From Mycetocola_A sp015752285 (GTDB taxonomy: Bacteria > Actinomycetota > Actinomycetes > Actinomycetales > Microbacteriaceae), in assembly GCF_015752285.1 (NCBI RefSeq), contig NZ_JADOUY010000003.1, positions 1 through 64,000 on the forward strand: a DNA stretch of 64,000 bases, read 5' to 3'. The translations under genes and the position numbers were made by a program. The notes under the pieces are model-generated. The model searched no databases. It was not told the DNA's origin and saw only the letters and a list, made by a program, of their open reading frames with translations. Positions 49,986 through 58,140 of the stretch are shown one piece after another; positions within the stretch are counted from its first letter, which is position 1; each line of letters opens with the position of its first letter.

Positions 49986-50941
49986 GAGTCGTCCCTTCGA
50001 CGAAGCAGCAGGAAGATGATGCCGACGGCGACAAGACACTCGACGACGATGAACATGGAGATGGCGCTGGCGTAGCCGTAGTCGGTGTGCACGAACGCCG
50101 TCTTGTACATGTACGTGGTCAGCAGCTCAGAGGCCTGACCTGGGCCACCATTCGTGAGCAGGTAGGGGATGTCGAATCCCCGCAGGGCGAAGGTCGTCGC
50201 CATGATCGTGGTCGTGATCCACACGGGCCGGATGTAGGGGAATCGGATGCGCCAGAACACCTGCCACCAGGAGGCACCGTCCAGCCTCGCTGCCTCTTCG
50301 AGGTCACGAGGCACAGCGATGAGTGCCGCATAGATGATGAGCATGTAGAGCCCGGTGAAGCGCCAACCCTCCGGGATCGACACCGCCGCCAACACGGTCT
50401 GCACGTTCGAGAGCCACGCCGTTTGCAGGCTTCCCAGTCCAACCCATTCGAGGATCTGATTGAACAGTCCGACCGGTTCGAGTGCGTACAGGCGCTGGAA
50501 CAGGATCGCGATCGCGACAGTCGAGATGACCGCGGGCAAGAGATACAGCGTTTTCACGAGCTCGCGCGCCCGGGGGAGCGCCGTGAGCAGTCCCGCGACG
50601 ACCAGCGCACCGCCGAGTTGCAGCACGAGACAGATCGCCAGATAGCCGAGTGCGTTGCCGAATGCCGTCCAGAAGACGTCGTCGCGGGTCAGCATCTTGA
50701 CATAGTTGTCGAGGCCGACGAAGGCCATATCGGTGATGCCGTCCCACTCGAACAGGCTGAGGAACAGCGACTGCACGATCGGCAGGAGCACGGCGACACC
50801 GTAGAGGAGGAGCGGCGGGATCAGGAAGACGGCCACCGAGAGCCGGGACCGACGCGGGAGCATCGACGTCGACATCGGCCGTGCCCGCCGGGGTGGGCGC
50901 GACGGTGTCGCACCCACCCCGGACCGTGCGAACTCAGTCAT
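49982..50941 (-). CDS. CUT1 ABC permease (MalF type) of the fructan operon
   Basis: The 319-residue protein has about six membrane segments, LSLFEWDGITDMAFVGLDNYVKML after the first, and the EAA-like loop DLEEAARLDGASWWQVFWRIRFPYI. The start ATG 50941 lies eight bases inside the end of the binding-protein gene. Confidence 0.9.
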   Translation of the reverse strand: MTEFARSGVGATPSRPPRRARPMSTSMLPRRSRLSVAVFLIPPLLLYGVAVLLPIVQSLFLSLFEWDGITDMAFVGLDNYVKMLTRDDVFWTAFGNALGYLAICLVLQLGGALVVAGLLTALPRARELVKTLYLLPAVISTVAIAILFQRLYALEPVGLFNQILEWVGLGSLQTAWLSNVQTVLAAVSIPEGWRFTGLYMLIIYAALIAVPRDLEEAARLDGASWWQVFWRIRFPYIRPVWITTTIMATTFALRGFDIPYLLTNGGPGQASELLTTYMYKTAFVHTDYGYASAISMFIVVECLVAVGIIFLLLRRRDDS

Positions 50942-52271
50942 CGGTATTCTCTTTCAACGTCGCATCCATCGTCTCGACGAACTCGTCAGGCGTGATGTCG
51001 CCCTGAACCAGGAGTGTGAGCTCCTGTTGCAGCCTGGTGTTGGTCGCGGGATCGAGCTGAGTATCCCACGGCATGGCGATCGCCTCTCCCACCTCATCGG
51101 CCTGCTCGACGGCGCGCGTGTACAGGTCGGTCGCATCAGCGGGAACGGTTGTCTTCGCACCTGTCGTCGGTGACAGTGCACCGGTTGCGGAGTAGACCGC
51201 GGGATACCGCTCGAGTGCGAACGCGAGGAAGTCGCGAACCAGCGGGTCGTATGTCTTGGAGTTGACCGCCATGCCGATACCTGACGGGGTCACGTATTCG
51301 TTGTCTGCGGTGACGGCGTTCTCGATCGTCGGCAGGGTGAAGTAGTCGATCGAGTCGCGCACGGTCGGGTCGAGTGTCTCGGTGGCGAGGTTGCCCAGTT
51401 CCCAGGTTCCGATGTTGTACACCGCGGCTCGGCCGGAGGTGAACAGCGCCTGCGCGTCTGCGTATCCGGTCGACGAGAATCCTTCCTGGAAGCATCCCGC
51501 CTGACCGAGGTCGTACAACCACTCGGCTGCAGCCTGGCCGGCAGGGTCGGAGAACGACGCATCGCCGGTCTTCAACTCCTGAATGTATTCAGGGCCAGCC
51601 ATCCGGAACGGGTAGTAGGCCATGTATCGTTCCAGCGGCCACTGGTCCTGCCCGTCGAGCGCGATGGGTGTGACCCCTTCGGCGCGGAGCGCTTCACACA
51701 TCTCCGGGAAGTCGTCGAGGGTGGCGGGAACGTCGACGCCGGCGTCTGCGAAGAGGGCTGAGTTGTACCAGAAGAACTCGAGCTGGAACTCGAACGGCAC
51801 CATGTACAGCGATCCATCGTCGAATCGCTGGTAGTTCACCGCCGCCTCGCGATATTCGTCGGCCAGATCGAGGTCTTCGAGCAGAACGTCGATGTCGACC
51901 ATGCGTCCCTGCCCCGCGAGCTTCTGCGCGAACGGGGTCGCATCGGTGTCGAAGAGTTCCGGGAGCTTGTTCGCGGCGGCGAGGGTCTCGTACTTCTGAA
52001 TGTACGACGGACGGTCCGGTGTCGTGATGAGGTTCAGCGCGAAGCCCGGGTTCTCCTGCGCATACTCATCGGCGATCTGCTCCATGGCGGTGATGACACC
52101 GCCATCCGCTGGGCGGGAGAGGAGCCAGGAGATCTCGCGGGTGACGATCTCTCCCTCCGGGTCGACATCGGTGGGGTCGGCGCTCGGGGAGCTGCCTGCG
52201 CAGCTCGAGAGCAAAAGTGCAGAGGCAGCGATTGCGGTAATGAACGCCGCCTTACGCGTGTTGATTGGCAT
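50934..52271 (-). CDS. CUT1 ABC sugar-binding lipoprotein of the fructan operon
   Basis: The 445-residue protein has a lipoprotein signal with LSSC (Cys24). The family 1 binding-protein pattern follows: YAQENPGFALNLITTPDRPSYIQKYETLAAANKLPELF, FWYNSALFADAGVDVP, and GIGMAVNSKTYDPLVRDFL. Beside a cytoplasmic GH32 enzyme, the ligand is probably sucrose, a short fructan or levan oligomer. Confidence 0.88.
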   Translation of the reverse strand: MPINTRKAAFITAIAASALLLSSCAGSSPSADPTDVDPEGEIVTREISWLLSRPADGGVITAMEQIADEYAQENPGFALNLITTPDRPSYIQKYETLAAANKLPELFDTDATPFAQKLAGQGRMVDIDVLLEDLDLADEYREAAVNYQRFDDGSLYMVPFEFQLEFFWYNSALFADAGVDVPATLDDFPEMCEALRAEGVTPIALDGQDQWPLERYMAYYPFRMAGPEYIQELKTGDASFSDPAGQAAAEWLYDLGQAGCFQEGFSSTGYADAQALFTSGRAAVYNIGTWELGNLATETLDPTVRDSIDYFTLPTIENAVTADNEYVTPSGIGMAVNSKTYDPLVRDFLAFALERYPAVYSATGALSPTTGAKTTVPADATDLYTRAVEQADEVGEAIAMPWDTQLDPATNTRLQQELTLLVQGDITPDEFVETMDATLKENTDD

Positions 52272-52334
52272 GGTCAGATCTCCATTGATTGATCGAAGGG
52301 TGGGTGGTGCTGTTGAGGGGAGGGAAAGCCAGAA

Positions 52335-53810
52335 CTAGGTCGCCACGGCGAAACGGGTGTTCGCCGAGGGCTCTGAGAGGGGATCATGGTCGGCGCGGGA
52401 GGAGACCGAGAACTCCTCCACCGTGACGATGCCCTCGCCGACGAAGGCGCCGATACGACCGGCAGGCCGGTCGTAGATGCGTGTACTCAGCACGGTGGCG
52501 TTGTCGACGGTGGCGATGCAGATGTTCCCGTCGACGATCACCTCGAGCTCGTGTTCACCGGGGCCGAGCAGGCACGGTCGCTCCAGTTCGATGGCGAACG
52601 GCACGTCTCCTGAGATCTGCCACTGCTCAGTCCCCGTCGCGCGGCGCGGCCAGCGGTCGAAGACCAGACGTCCACGCTTCGGTTCGAGGCGAAGAGCGTA
52701 GCCCTCGCCTCCGTCTGCACTTGCACGCAGCAGAACACCGCATTCGCTCGTGTGCTCGGTGATCTTGAACCGGGCGACGAGCCGGAACGACGATGGAGCA
52801 TCCATCGACGTCACAACGTCTGCATAGCCGTCTGGTGCGTGAAGTGTCGTGCCTGCGCAGATCTCCTCGACCGGTTGTGTGAATGTCTCCCGCAACGCTG
52901 TGGTCGGATGGAAAGCGAGGGTGCCGTCTTCTCGCTGCTCTGCCTCGAGGACCGACAGGGTTCCGGCCCACTGCCAGGCGCCGTCATCGAGCGAGCCCTC
53001 GCGTGATGCGATCCATCCGAAGAAGTAGCGGCGGCCATCTCGCTCCGCCGATTTGGCGGCGTAGTATGCGCGGCCGTCGAGCGTGTCGTGCTCGGGCACG
53101 ATCCACGGTCCATGCAGGGAGCGCGACATCCGATACCGGGTCGTGAACGCATCGCTGAATTCCGAATAGACGAGGTACCACCAGTCGCCCAGCTGGAAGA
53201 CCTCAGGGCATTCATGCGCGATGTATCGCCGTGGGTCCCAGAATGGTGGCGCCGGTTCCCAGCCGCTGAGATCGCGGGAGATGCACTGTGCGATCACGCC
53301 GCGGCGGCGTGAGGGGCCGTGCGTGTGCCGTGCGGTGATGAGCATCCGCCACAGCTGGTCTTCGTCATCCCAGAAGACGAACGGGTCACGCCAGTCTGCG
53401 GACTCGTACCCGGCCGTCGCTCCGAACGTATCGAGGTCATGTCGTTGCCAGGAGCTCATCCCGTCGCGGCTGGTCGCGTGCATCACCACCTGCACGGGCT
53501 GCCCGTCCTCTCCGCGGTCAGACGGATTCTGTCCGGTGTAGAAAACATGGTGCGTGCCTGAGGCGTCGAGAACGACGCTGCCCGTGTAGACGTTGAAATC
53601 AGCGGCCGACGGTCCGCCCGATGCGAGCGCTTCGCCGGCACTGTCGAAATCGACGAGATTTTCGGTCACGACGTGATGCCACGGCATGCCGTCCTTCGGC
53701 AGGCGGCGCGACTCGTGCAGGTAGAAGAGATGGAACACGCCATCCTCGTGCCAGGGGATGACATCCCCGACCCACGCGCCGTCCGGCTTGTAGAACCCTC
53801 GTTGGTCCAT
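52335..53810 (-). CDS. GH32 beta-fructosidase
   Basis: The 491-residue protein has the five-blade propeller signatures of GH32. Asp16 in GAWVGDVIPWH stands where NDPNG normally holds the nucleophile, so the first motif is diverged. RDP is at 141-143 (DWRDPFVFW) and Glu200 in ECPEVF is the acid/base. Residues about 330-480 form the C-terminal beta-sandwich (SSFRLVARFKI, LEVIVDGNICIATVDNATVLSTRIY). There is no signal peptide, so it hydrolyses imported fructosides inside the cell. GAGGA precedes ATG 53810. Two operators lie upstream. Confidence 0.85.
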   Translation of the reverse strand: MDQRGFYKPDGAWVGDVIPWHEDGVFHLFYLHESRRLPKDGMPWHHVVTENLVDFDSAGEALASGGPSAADFNVYTGSVVLDASGTHHVFYTGQNPSDRGEDGQPVQVVMHATSRDGMSSWQRHDLDTFGATAGYESADWRDPFVFWDDEDQLWRMLITARHTHGPSRRRGVIAQCISRDLSGWEPAPPFWDPRRYIAHECPEVFQLGDWWYLVYSEFSDAFTTRYRMSRSLHGPWIVPEHDTLDGRAYYAAKSAERDGRRYFFGWIASREGSLDDGAWQWAGTLSVLEAEQREDGTLAFHPTTALRETFTQPVEEICAGTTLHAPDGYADVVTSMDAPSSFRLVARFKITEHTSECGVLLRASADGGEGYALRLEPKRGRLVFDRWPRRATGTEQWQISGDVPFAIELERPCLLGPGEHELEVIVDGNICIATVDNATVLSTRIYDRPAGRIGAFVGEGIVTVEEFSVSSRADHDPLSEPSANTRFAVAT

Positions 53811-53828
53811 GATGTCCTCTTCAGTACT

Positions 53829-53887
53829 GGTTAAGCGGTTACGCAGTACCGTAGCGGCATCTTGAGCCGTTGGTCAAGCGGTTAATC
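53829..53887 (-). promoter_or_regulatory. Promoter of the GH32 operon with two LacI-type operators
   Basis: GGTTAAGCGGTTACG (53829-53843) and GGTCAAGCGGTTAATC (53872-53887) are direct copies 43 bp apart. On the minus strand, TTGACC (53877-53872), 18 nt, TACGGT (53853-53848) form a promoter. One copy overlaps the -35 box and the other lies downstream of the -10 box, a typical repression arrangement. Confidence 0.65.
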
Positions 53888-53952
53888 ACATTTGCTTGAC
53901 GGAGAGTGGTTCGACCCCGGCGGCTCGCCGGAACCAGCCGGGTGCGGTCGAG

Positions 53953-54528
53953 CTACCGCTGCATCAACGCGTCCATGCCGACGGCGACGGCCGCAGCGAG
54001 CCGGAAGTCGACCCGCTGGTCGGGCACGGTGACCGTGTAGCGGTCGCGCAGGCTGAACTGGCGCTCGCTCGAGAGCACGGGGGCGCCGGTCGCCTTGTCG
54101 GTGAAGTCGAAGTGGAACGAGAACGGAAAGTTGATGAACCGACGCAGGATGGCGGTCGTCGCGTTGCGCTCCTGGCCATACGCCTCCAGATTGGGGCCGA
54201 ACAGGTGAAAGCTCGAGCGCATGAGGCTGGCTTTGAAGTCCTTCTGGAAGGCTCCGAGCGGGGTTCCATCGGCGGCCGTGACGTCGTAGATCGCGGCGAG
54301 GTCCATCATCTGGCGAGCCTTGAAGCTGAACAGCGGCTGAGTCCGCGCTTCGTCTGCGAAGAAGGTGACCTGCTCCTTCATGGCCATGCGTTTCTGCTGG
54401 GCGATCGCGAACACCCGCCCAGCGGATCCGTCCGGGAGAGCCTCGACGATCTCGTAGCGGTTCACCATCATCGTGAACCGCTGCTTGACGAAGAAGCGCG
54501 GGAGGTACTGGCTCGGAACGTTGTTCAT
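53953..54528 (-). CDS. LURP-one-related (Tubby-like) family protein
   Basis: The 191-residue protein has the LURP-one barrel pattern: NRYEIVEALPDGSAGRVFAIAQQKRMAMKEQVTFFADEARTQPLFSFKARQ, DLAAIYDVTAADGTPLGAFQKDFKASLMRSSFHLF, and a C-terminal hydrophobic helix (LAAAVAVGMDALMQR). The fold resembles Tubby and phospholipid scramblases. The role in bacteria is not established. ATG 54528 has AAGGA ten bases upstream. Between this gene and 54752 I see no further gene. Confidence 0.8.
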   Translation of the reverse strand: MNNVPSQYLPRFFVKQRFTMMVNRYEIVEALPDGSAGRVFAIAQQKRMAMKEQVTFFADEARTQPLFSFKARQMMDLAAIYDVTAADGTPLGAFQKDFKASLMRSSFHLFGPNLEAYGQERNATTAILRRFINFPFSFHFDFTDKATGAPVLSSERQFSLRDRYTVTVPDQRVDFRLAAAVAVGMDALMQR

Positions 54529-54751
54529 GGGGAGGTGTCCTTCATCGCGAACCACTCGGTGAGCGCTCGTGTGTTGGTGGAAAAGTGCAGATGGCTTTGT
54601 GAATCGTATCGACAACGGGGCAGGGGGTCTGAACGCCACGAGCACCGCGCGAATCAGTCCATGACGAGTGCGCTCGCTCATCATTCCTCGAATTGCTCGG
54701 CGGTGTCGCGGGGCGACAGCCGGTTCAGCTCGAGACGGGGCTTCCCACTGG

Positions 54752-55159
54752 TTACGTGCTCCGGGCTCCGATGACGCGCGCGTGCCAGGCCAGGACGACG
54801 GGAACCACCAACAGTTCAAGCAGAATTGTGGCTCGGAACACCGGATGAGGTGATCCGGTTTTCGCCCAGGACAGCAGTCGTGGCAAACCACCAAGGGCCG
54901 CAAGGCTCAGGACCATCCGGGTGGTCGCTGAGCGATTCTCGGGCTGACGGAGAGACCACCAGAGGAGCCCACCCGCTGCTGCCCAGAAGACATTGACGAA
55001 TCGGTACTCGCTGTCAACGCTGCCGACCGTCTTCGCACCGCCTGGAAGTGCACCAGTCCCCAACACCATTCCGGCCGTCCCAGACGCGACCGGGATGGCG
55101 CCAAGCGCGGCGAGCACGACAAGGAGAGCAGTTCGTTCGTTCTTCCGTCGAAGGCCCAT
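54752..55159 (-). CDS. DUF4345-like small membrane protein
   Basis: The 135-residue protein has four membrane segments (about 10-30, 55-72, 78-95 and 110-130) with DSEYRFVNVFWAAAGGLLWW between the first and second. This is the DUF4345 pattern, of unknown function. ATG 55159 has AAGG upstream. It is divergent from the alpha-galactosidase gene. Confidence 0.75.
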   Translation of the reverse strand: MGLRRKNERTALLVVLAALGAIPVASGTAGMVLGTGALPGGAKTVGSVDSEYRFVNVFWAAAGGLLWWSLRQPENRSATTRMVLSLAALGGLPRLLSWAKTGSPHPVFRATILLELLVVPVVLAWHARVIGARST

Positions 55160-55332
55160 GCCTTGAATGTAGCGGCACGGAGCATCTGAGCAAACAGTCG
55201 TCCTGCAGGTCAGCGACGGCAGCCATGTGTGAAGCCGACTGTTGAGACCCAAGGTGCGGTCGCCGGGACTGCGACTTACCGCGCTGGAGCGCGAGGACTG
55301 ACACGATAGAAGCACCACGACGAAGGAGTTCT

Positions 55333-57543
55333 GTGAACACCATCCCCGCGACCGGCCCGACATCCACCGATTCGGCATCCGCGCCGTCTGCTCTCCTGCA
55401 CCTCACGGCGGCGGGCATCAGCGTCGTTCTGGACGCGACGGACGGGCGGCTTCCCGCGATCGTGCACTGGGGCGCTGACCTCGGCTCGCAGAGCATCGAC
55501 GATCTCGCCGCGCTCAGCACGGCAGCCGTTGAACCCCAGGCAGGCAACCTCGTCGACGAGGCGGTTCGGCTCGCGATTCTGCCGGAGCAGCACGCCGGCT
55601 GGGAAGGCAAGCCGGGTGTCGCCGGGCACCGCGATGGTGCCGACTGGTCACCGAAGTTCGTCGTCACCTCGATCGACGTGGCTGGCGATGCGCACCGTGA
55701 CGGCATCATCGTCGAAACCGGGCCGGCTGTGGTGACGTTCCAGGCGCAGGATGCCGTCGCCGGGCTGGGTCTGGTGCTGGAGATCGAGCTGCTGGTCAGC
55801 GGGCTGCTGCGGGCGCGGGCCGAGCTCACGAATTCCGGCTTGGGGGTCTACACGGTGACCGACCTGCAGCTGGCGTTGCCGATTCCGGCGCGGGCGCGCG
55901 AGATCCTCGACTTCGCCGGCCGCTGGGGCAAGGAACGCACGCCGCAGCGCCGGGAACTCGTCGTCGGCATCCACGAACGCGAGGGCCGTAAGGGGCGCAC
56001 CGGGTCGGATGCTGCCACGATCCTCAGCGTCGGGACGCCCGGCTTCGGTTTCGAGCACGGTGAGGTGTGGGGCGTTCACGTCGGCTTCAGCGGCAACCAC
56101 CGGCACTACGCCGAGCGGCTGCACTCCGGGTTCCAGGTGGTCGGCGGTGGTGAGCTGCTGCTGCCCGGCGAAGTGCGCCTCGCTGAGGGCGAGAGCTACC
56201 GCAGTCCCTGGCTGTACGGCGCGTACGGCACCGGGCTCGACGAGCAGGCCCACCGGTTCCATCGGTTCCTGCGTGCTCGTGACCAGCATCCGTCCCGTCC
56301 GCGACCGGCGACGCTCAACGTGTGGGAGGCGGTGTACTTCGACCACGACCTCGGCCGGCTGACCGACCTCGCCGACCGCGCGGCCGCGCTGGGCATCGAG
56401 CGGTACGTGCTCGACGACGGCTGGTTCACCGGTCGGCGGGACGACACGCGTGCACTCGGCGACTGGACCGTGGACAAGGATGTCTGGCCGAACGGTCTCG
56501 GGCCGATCGTTGACCACGTCACCGGTCTCGGCATGGAGTTCGGGCTCTGGTTCGAACCCGAGATGGTGAATGAAGACAGTGACCTGGCACGGGCGCACCC
56601 TGAGTGGATCATGCAGACTGGGAGGCGGATGCCGGTGAGGTCGCGGAGTCAGCAGGTGCTGAACCTCGGCATTCCGGAGGCGTACGACCATATTCTCGGG
56701 CGGATGTCGAGCATCCTCACCGAGTACGACATCGCGTACATCAAGTGGGATCACAACCGTGACCTGATCGACGCAGGTACGTTTCCGACCGGGGTGGCGG
56801 GCGTGCACGAGCAGACGCTCGCGGCGTACCGGCTGATGGACGAGCTGAAGCGCCGCTTCCCCGGGCTCGAGATCGAGTCGTGCTCGTCGGGTGGTGGTCG
56901 CGTCGACCTCGGTGTGATCGAGCGCACTGACCGGGTGTGGGTCAGCGATTGTGTCGACCCGCTCGACCGGCAGCAGATGAACCGGTGGACGATGCAGCTG
57001 CTCCCGGCGGAGATGCTCGGAACGCACGTGGGTTCAGGGGTGAATCACACCACGGGGCGCTGGCATGAGCTGTCTTTCCGGGCGGGTACGGCGTTGTTCG
57101 GGCACTTCGGCATCGAGTGGGACCTGGCGAAGGCGACGGAGCAGGAGCTCAGCGACCTGGCGGGGTGGGTGGAGTTCTACAAGGAGCACCGTGCGCTGCT
57201 GCACACCGGTGACTTGGTGCGGGCCGACGAGACCGACCCGACTCTGCAGGTGTACGGAGCGGTGTCTGCCGATAAGACGGAGGCGCTGATGTTCCTGGCG
57301 TTCCTCGGTCGTTCAGACGTGTCGCCGCGAGGCCGGTTCACGCTGCCGGGCCTCGACCCGAGCAAGCGCTACCGGGTCGCGCCGGTGATCGTCGGTACTC
57401 CCGACCGCGGCCGCACCGAGCCGCTCTGGTACAACGGCGGCGCGGGAACGGTGCTGAGCGGGCGGGCGCTCGCCGTGGTGGGTCTGCAGGCTCCGGGTTC
57501 GTTCCCGGAGCGGGTGGTTCTTCTCCGCGTGACGGAAGAGTAG
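55333..57543 (+). CDS. GH36 alpha-galactosidase
   Basis: The 736-residue cytoplasmic enzyme has an N-terminal beta-supersandwich, then the TIM barrel with YVLDDGWFTGRRDDT, WFEPEMVNEDSDLARAHPEW, the nucleophile Asp473 in AYIKWDHNRD, ESCSSGGGRVDLGV, and the acid/base Asp539 in VSDCVDPLDRQQM. It releases alpha-galactose from melibiose, raffinose-family sugars or galactosides. AAGGAG lies before GTG 55333. It stands alone; raffinose would also supply sucrose for the nearby GH32 system. Confidence 0.93.
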   Translation: MNTIPATGPTSTDSASAPSALLHLTAAGISVVLDATDGRLPAIVHWGADLGSQSIDDLAALSTAAVEPQAGNLVDEAVRLAILPEQHAGWEGKPGVAGHRDGADWSPKFVVTSIDVAGDAHRDGIIVETGPAVVTFQAQDAVAGLGLVLEIELLVSGLLRARAELTNSGLGVYTVTDLQLALPIPARAREILDFAGRWGKERTPQRRELVVGIHEREGRKGRTGSDAATILSVGTPGFGFEHGEVWGVHVGFSGNHRHYAERLHSGFQVVGGGELLLPGEVRLAEGESYRSPWLYGAYGTGLDEQAHRFHRFLRARDQHPSRPRPATLNVWEAVYFDHDLGRLTDLADRAAALGIERYVLDDGWFTGRRDDTRALGDWTVDKDVWPNGLGPIVDHVTGLGMEFGLWFEPEMVNEDSDLARAHPEWIMQTGRRMPVRSRSQQVLNLGIPEAYDHILGRMSSILTEYDIAYIKWDHNRDLIDAGTFPTGVAGVHEQTLAAYRLMDELKRRFPGLEIESCSSGGGRVDLGVIERTDRVWVSDCVDPLDRQQMNRWTMQLLPAEMLGTHVGSGVNHTTGRWHELSFRAGTALFGHFGIEWDLAKATEQELSDLAGWVEFYKEHRALLHTGDLVRADETDPTLQVYGAVSADKTEALMFLAFLGRSDVSPRGRFTLPGLDPSKRYRVAPVIVGTPDRGRTEPLWYNGGAGTVLSGRALAVVGLQAPGSFPERVVLLRVTEE

Positions 57544-57603
57544 ACCCGGGGGCCCCGGTGATCGACCGCGGCCGGGTGATCGAGTCTGTCGAGATCCCTG
57601 CGC

Positions 57604-57747
57604 TCAGCCCGCGAGGGTCTGCACCCACTCCACAGTAGAGGCGATGAACGCAACGAGCGACCCCGCAACCAGGAACCCCCACCCGAGCGCTTGGCGGTCG
57701 AATGACTCGGCAGTCCACTGTTCCGTAGAAGTGAGGGGGTCGCCCGA
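57604..57747 (-). pseudogene. Remnant of a membrane protein gene (C-terminal end)
   Basis: A 47-codon open stretch ends in TGA at 57606-57604. It has strong G/C bias at third positions and encodes a membrane segment (GWGFLVAGSLVAFIASTVEW) and a natural-looking end (VQTLAG), but it has no start codon after the upstream TAG. The 5' part appears lost. The rest of 57544-57867 shows no gene. Confidence 0.45.
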
Positions 57748-57867
57748 CTACTGAATGAGCTGCCTGAGAAGGGTCCGACGTTTGCGGAGTCGCCAGCGCG
57801 CCGAGCTTGTGGGCCGTAGCCCTTGGCGGATAGCCGGCTGCGAAAGCCGCATCTCACCGCTCGAGCA

Positions 57868-57896
57868 TTGAGCGTTCCAGAAACAAGCTGTTTACA
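57868..57896 (+). promoter_or_regulatory. Possible promoter of the amidase operon
   Basis: TTGAGC (57868-57873), a 17-nt spacer and TTTACA (57891-57896) stand 85 bases before the first start codon. Downstream, ATTCG occurs three times (57928, 57941, 57956), including the palindrome CATTCGAATG (57940-57949), a possible operator for the LacI protein at 61087. Confidence 0.4.
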
Positions 57897-57981
57897 TCGC
57901 CGCATCCGTGGGTCACGTGGGGGAAACATTCGTTCCGTACATTCGAATGCACAACGATTCGACTGGACGGACATCAACCGC

Positions 57982-58140
57982 ATGCAGACCTCGGACACAC
58001 AAAAGATCGACACCGTCACCGCGCACCTCAATGCCGTAGCGACAGCAGCACCCCACCCACTCGAGCTGGGGTGGGGCCTCACTGATTTCACCACCGCGCT
58101 TGACCTCCTCGCCCAGCGCGAGACGGGAAGGATCGCGTGA
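57982..58140 (+). CDS. Small protein coupled to the amidase (possible AtzG/GatC-like subunit)
   Basis: ATG 57982 opens a 52-residue frame whose stop overlaps the amidase start as GTGA, with normal codon bias. The product (KIDTVTAHLNAVATAAPHPLELGW, then DFTTALDLLAQRETGRIA) is predicted to be helical. In several amidase systems, such as AtzG-AtzE and GatC-GatA, a small helical subunit is encoded just before the amidase and wraps around it. Sequence similarity to those is not evident by eye, so this role is inferred from size, position and coupling. Confidence 0.5.
   Translation: MQTSDTQKIDTVTAHLNAVATAAPHPLELGWGLTDFTTALDLLAQRETGRIA

Noticed and set aside
57545..57560. CCGGGGGCCCCGG after the alpha-galactosidase gene as a terminator
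   Set aside because: The palindrome leaves almost no loop and no second stem follows, so a stable hairpin is doubtful.
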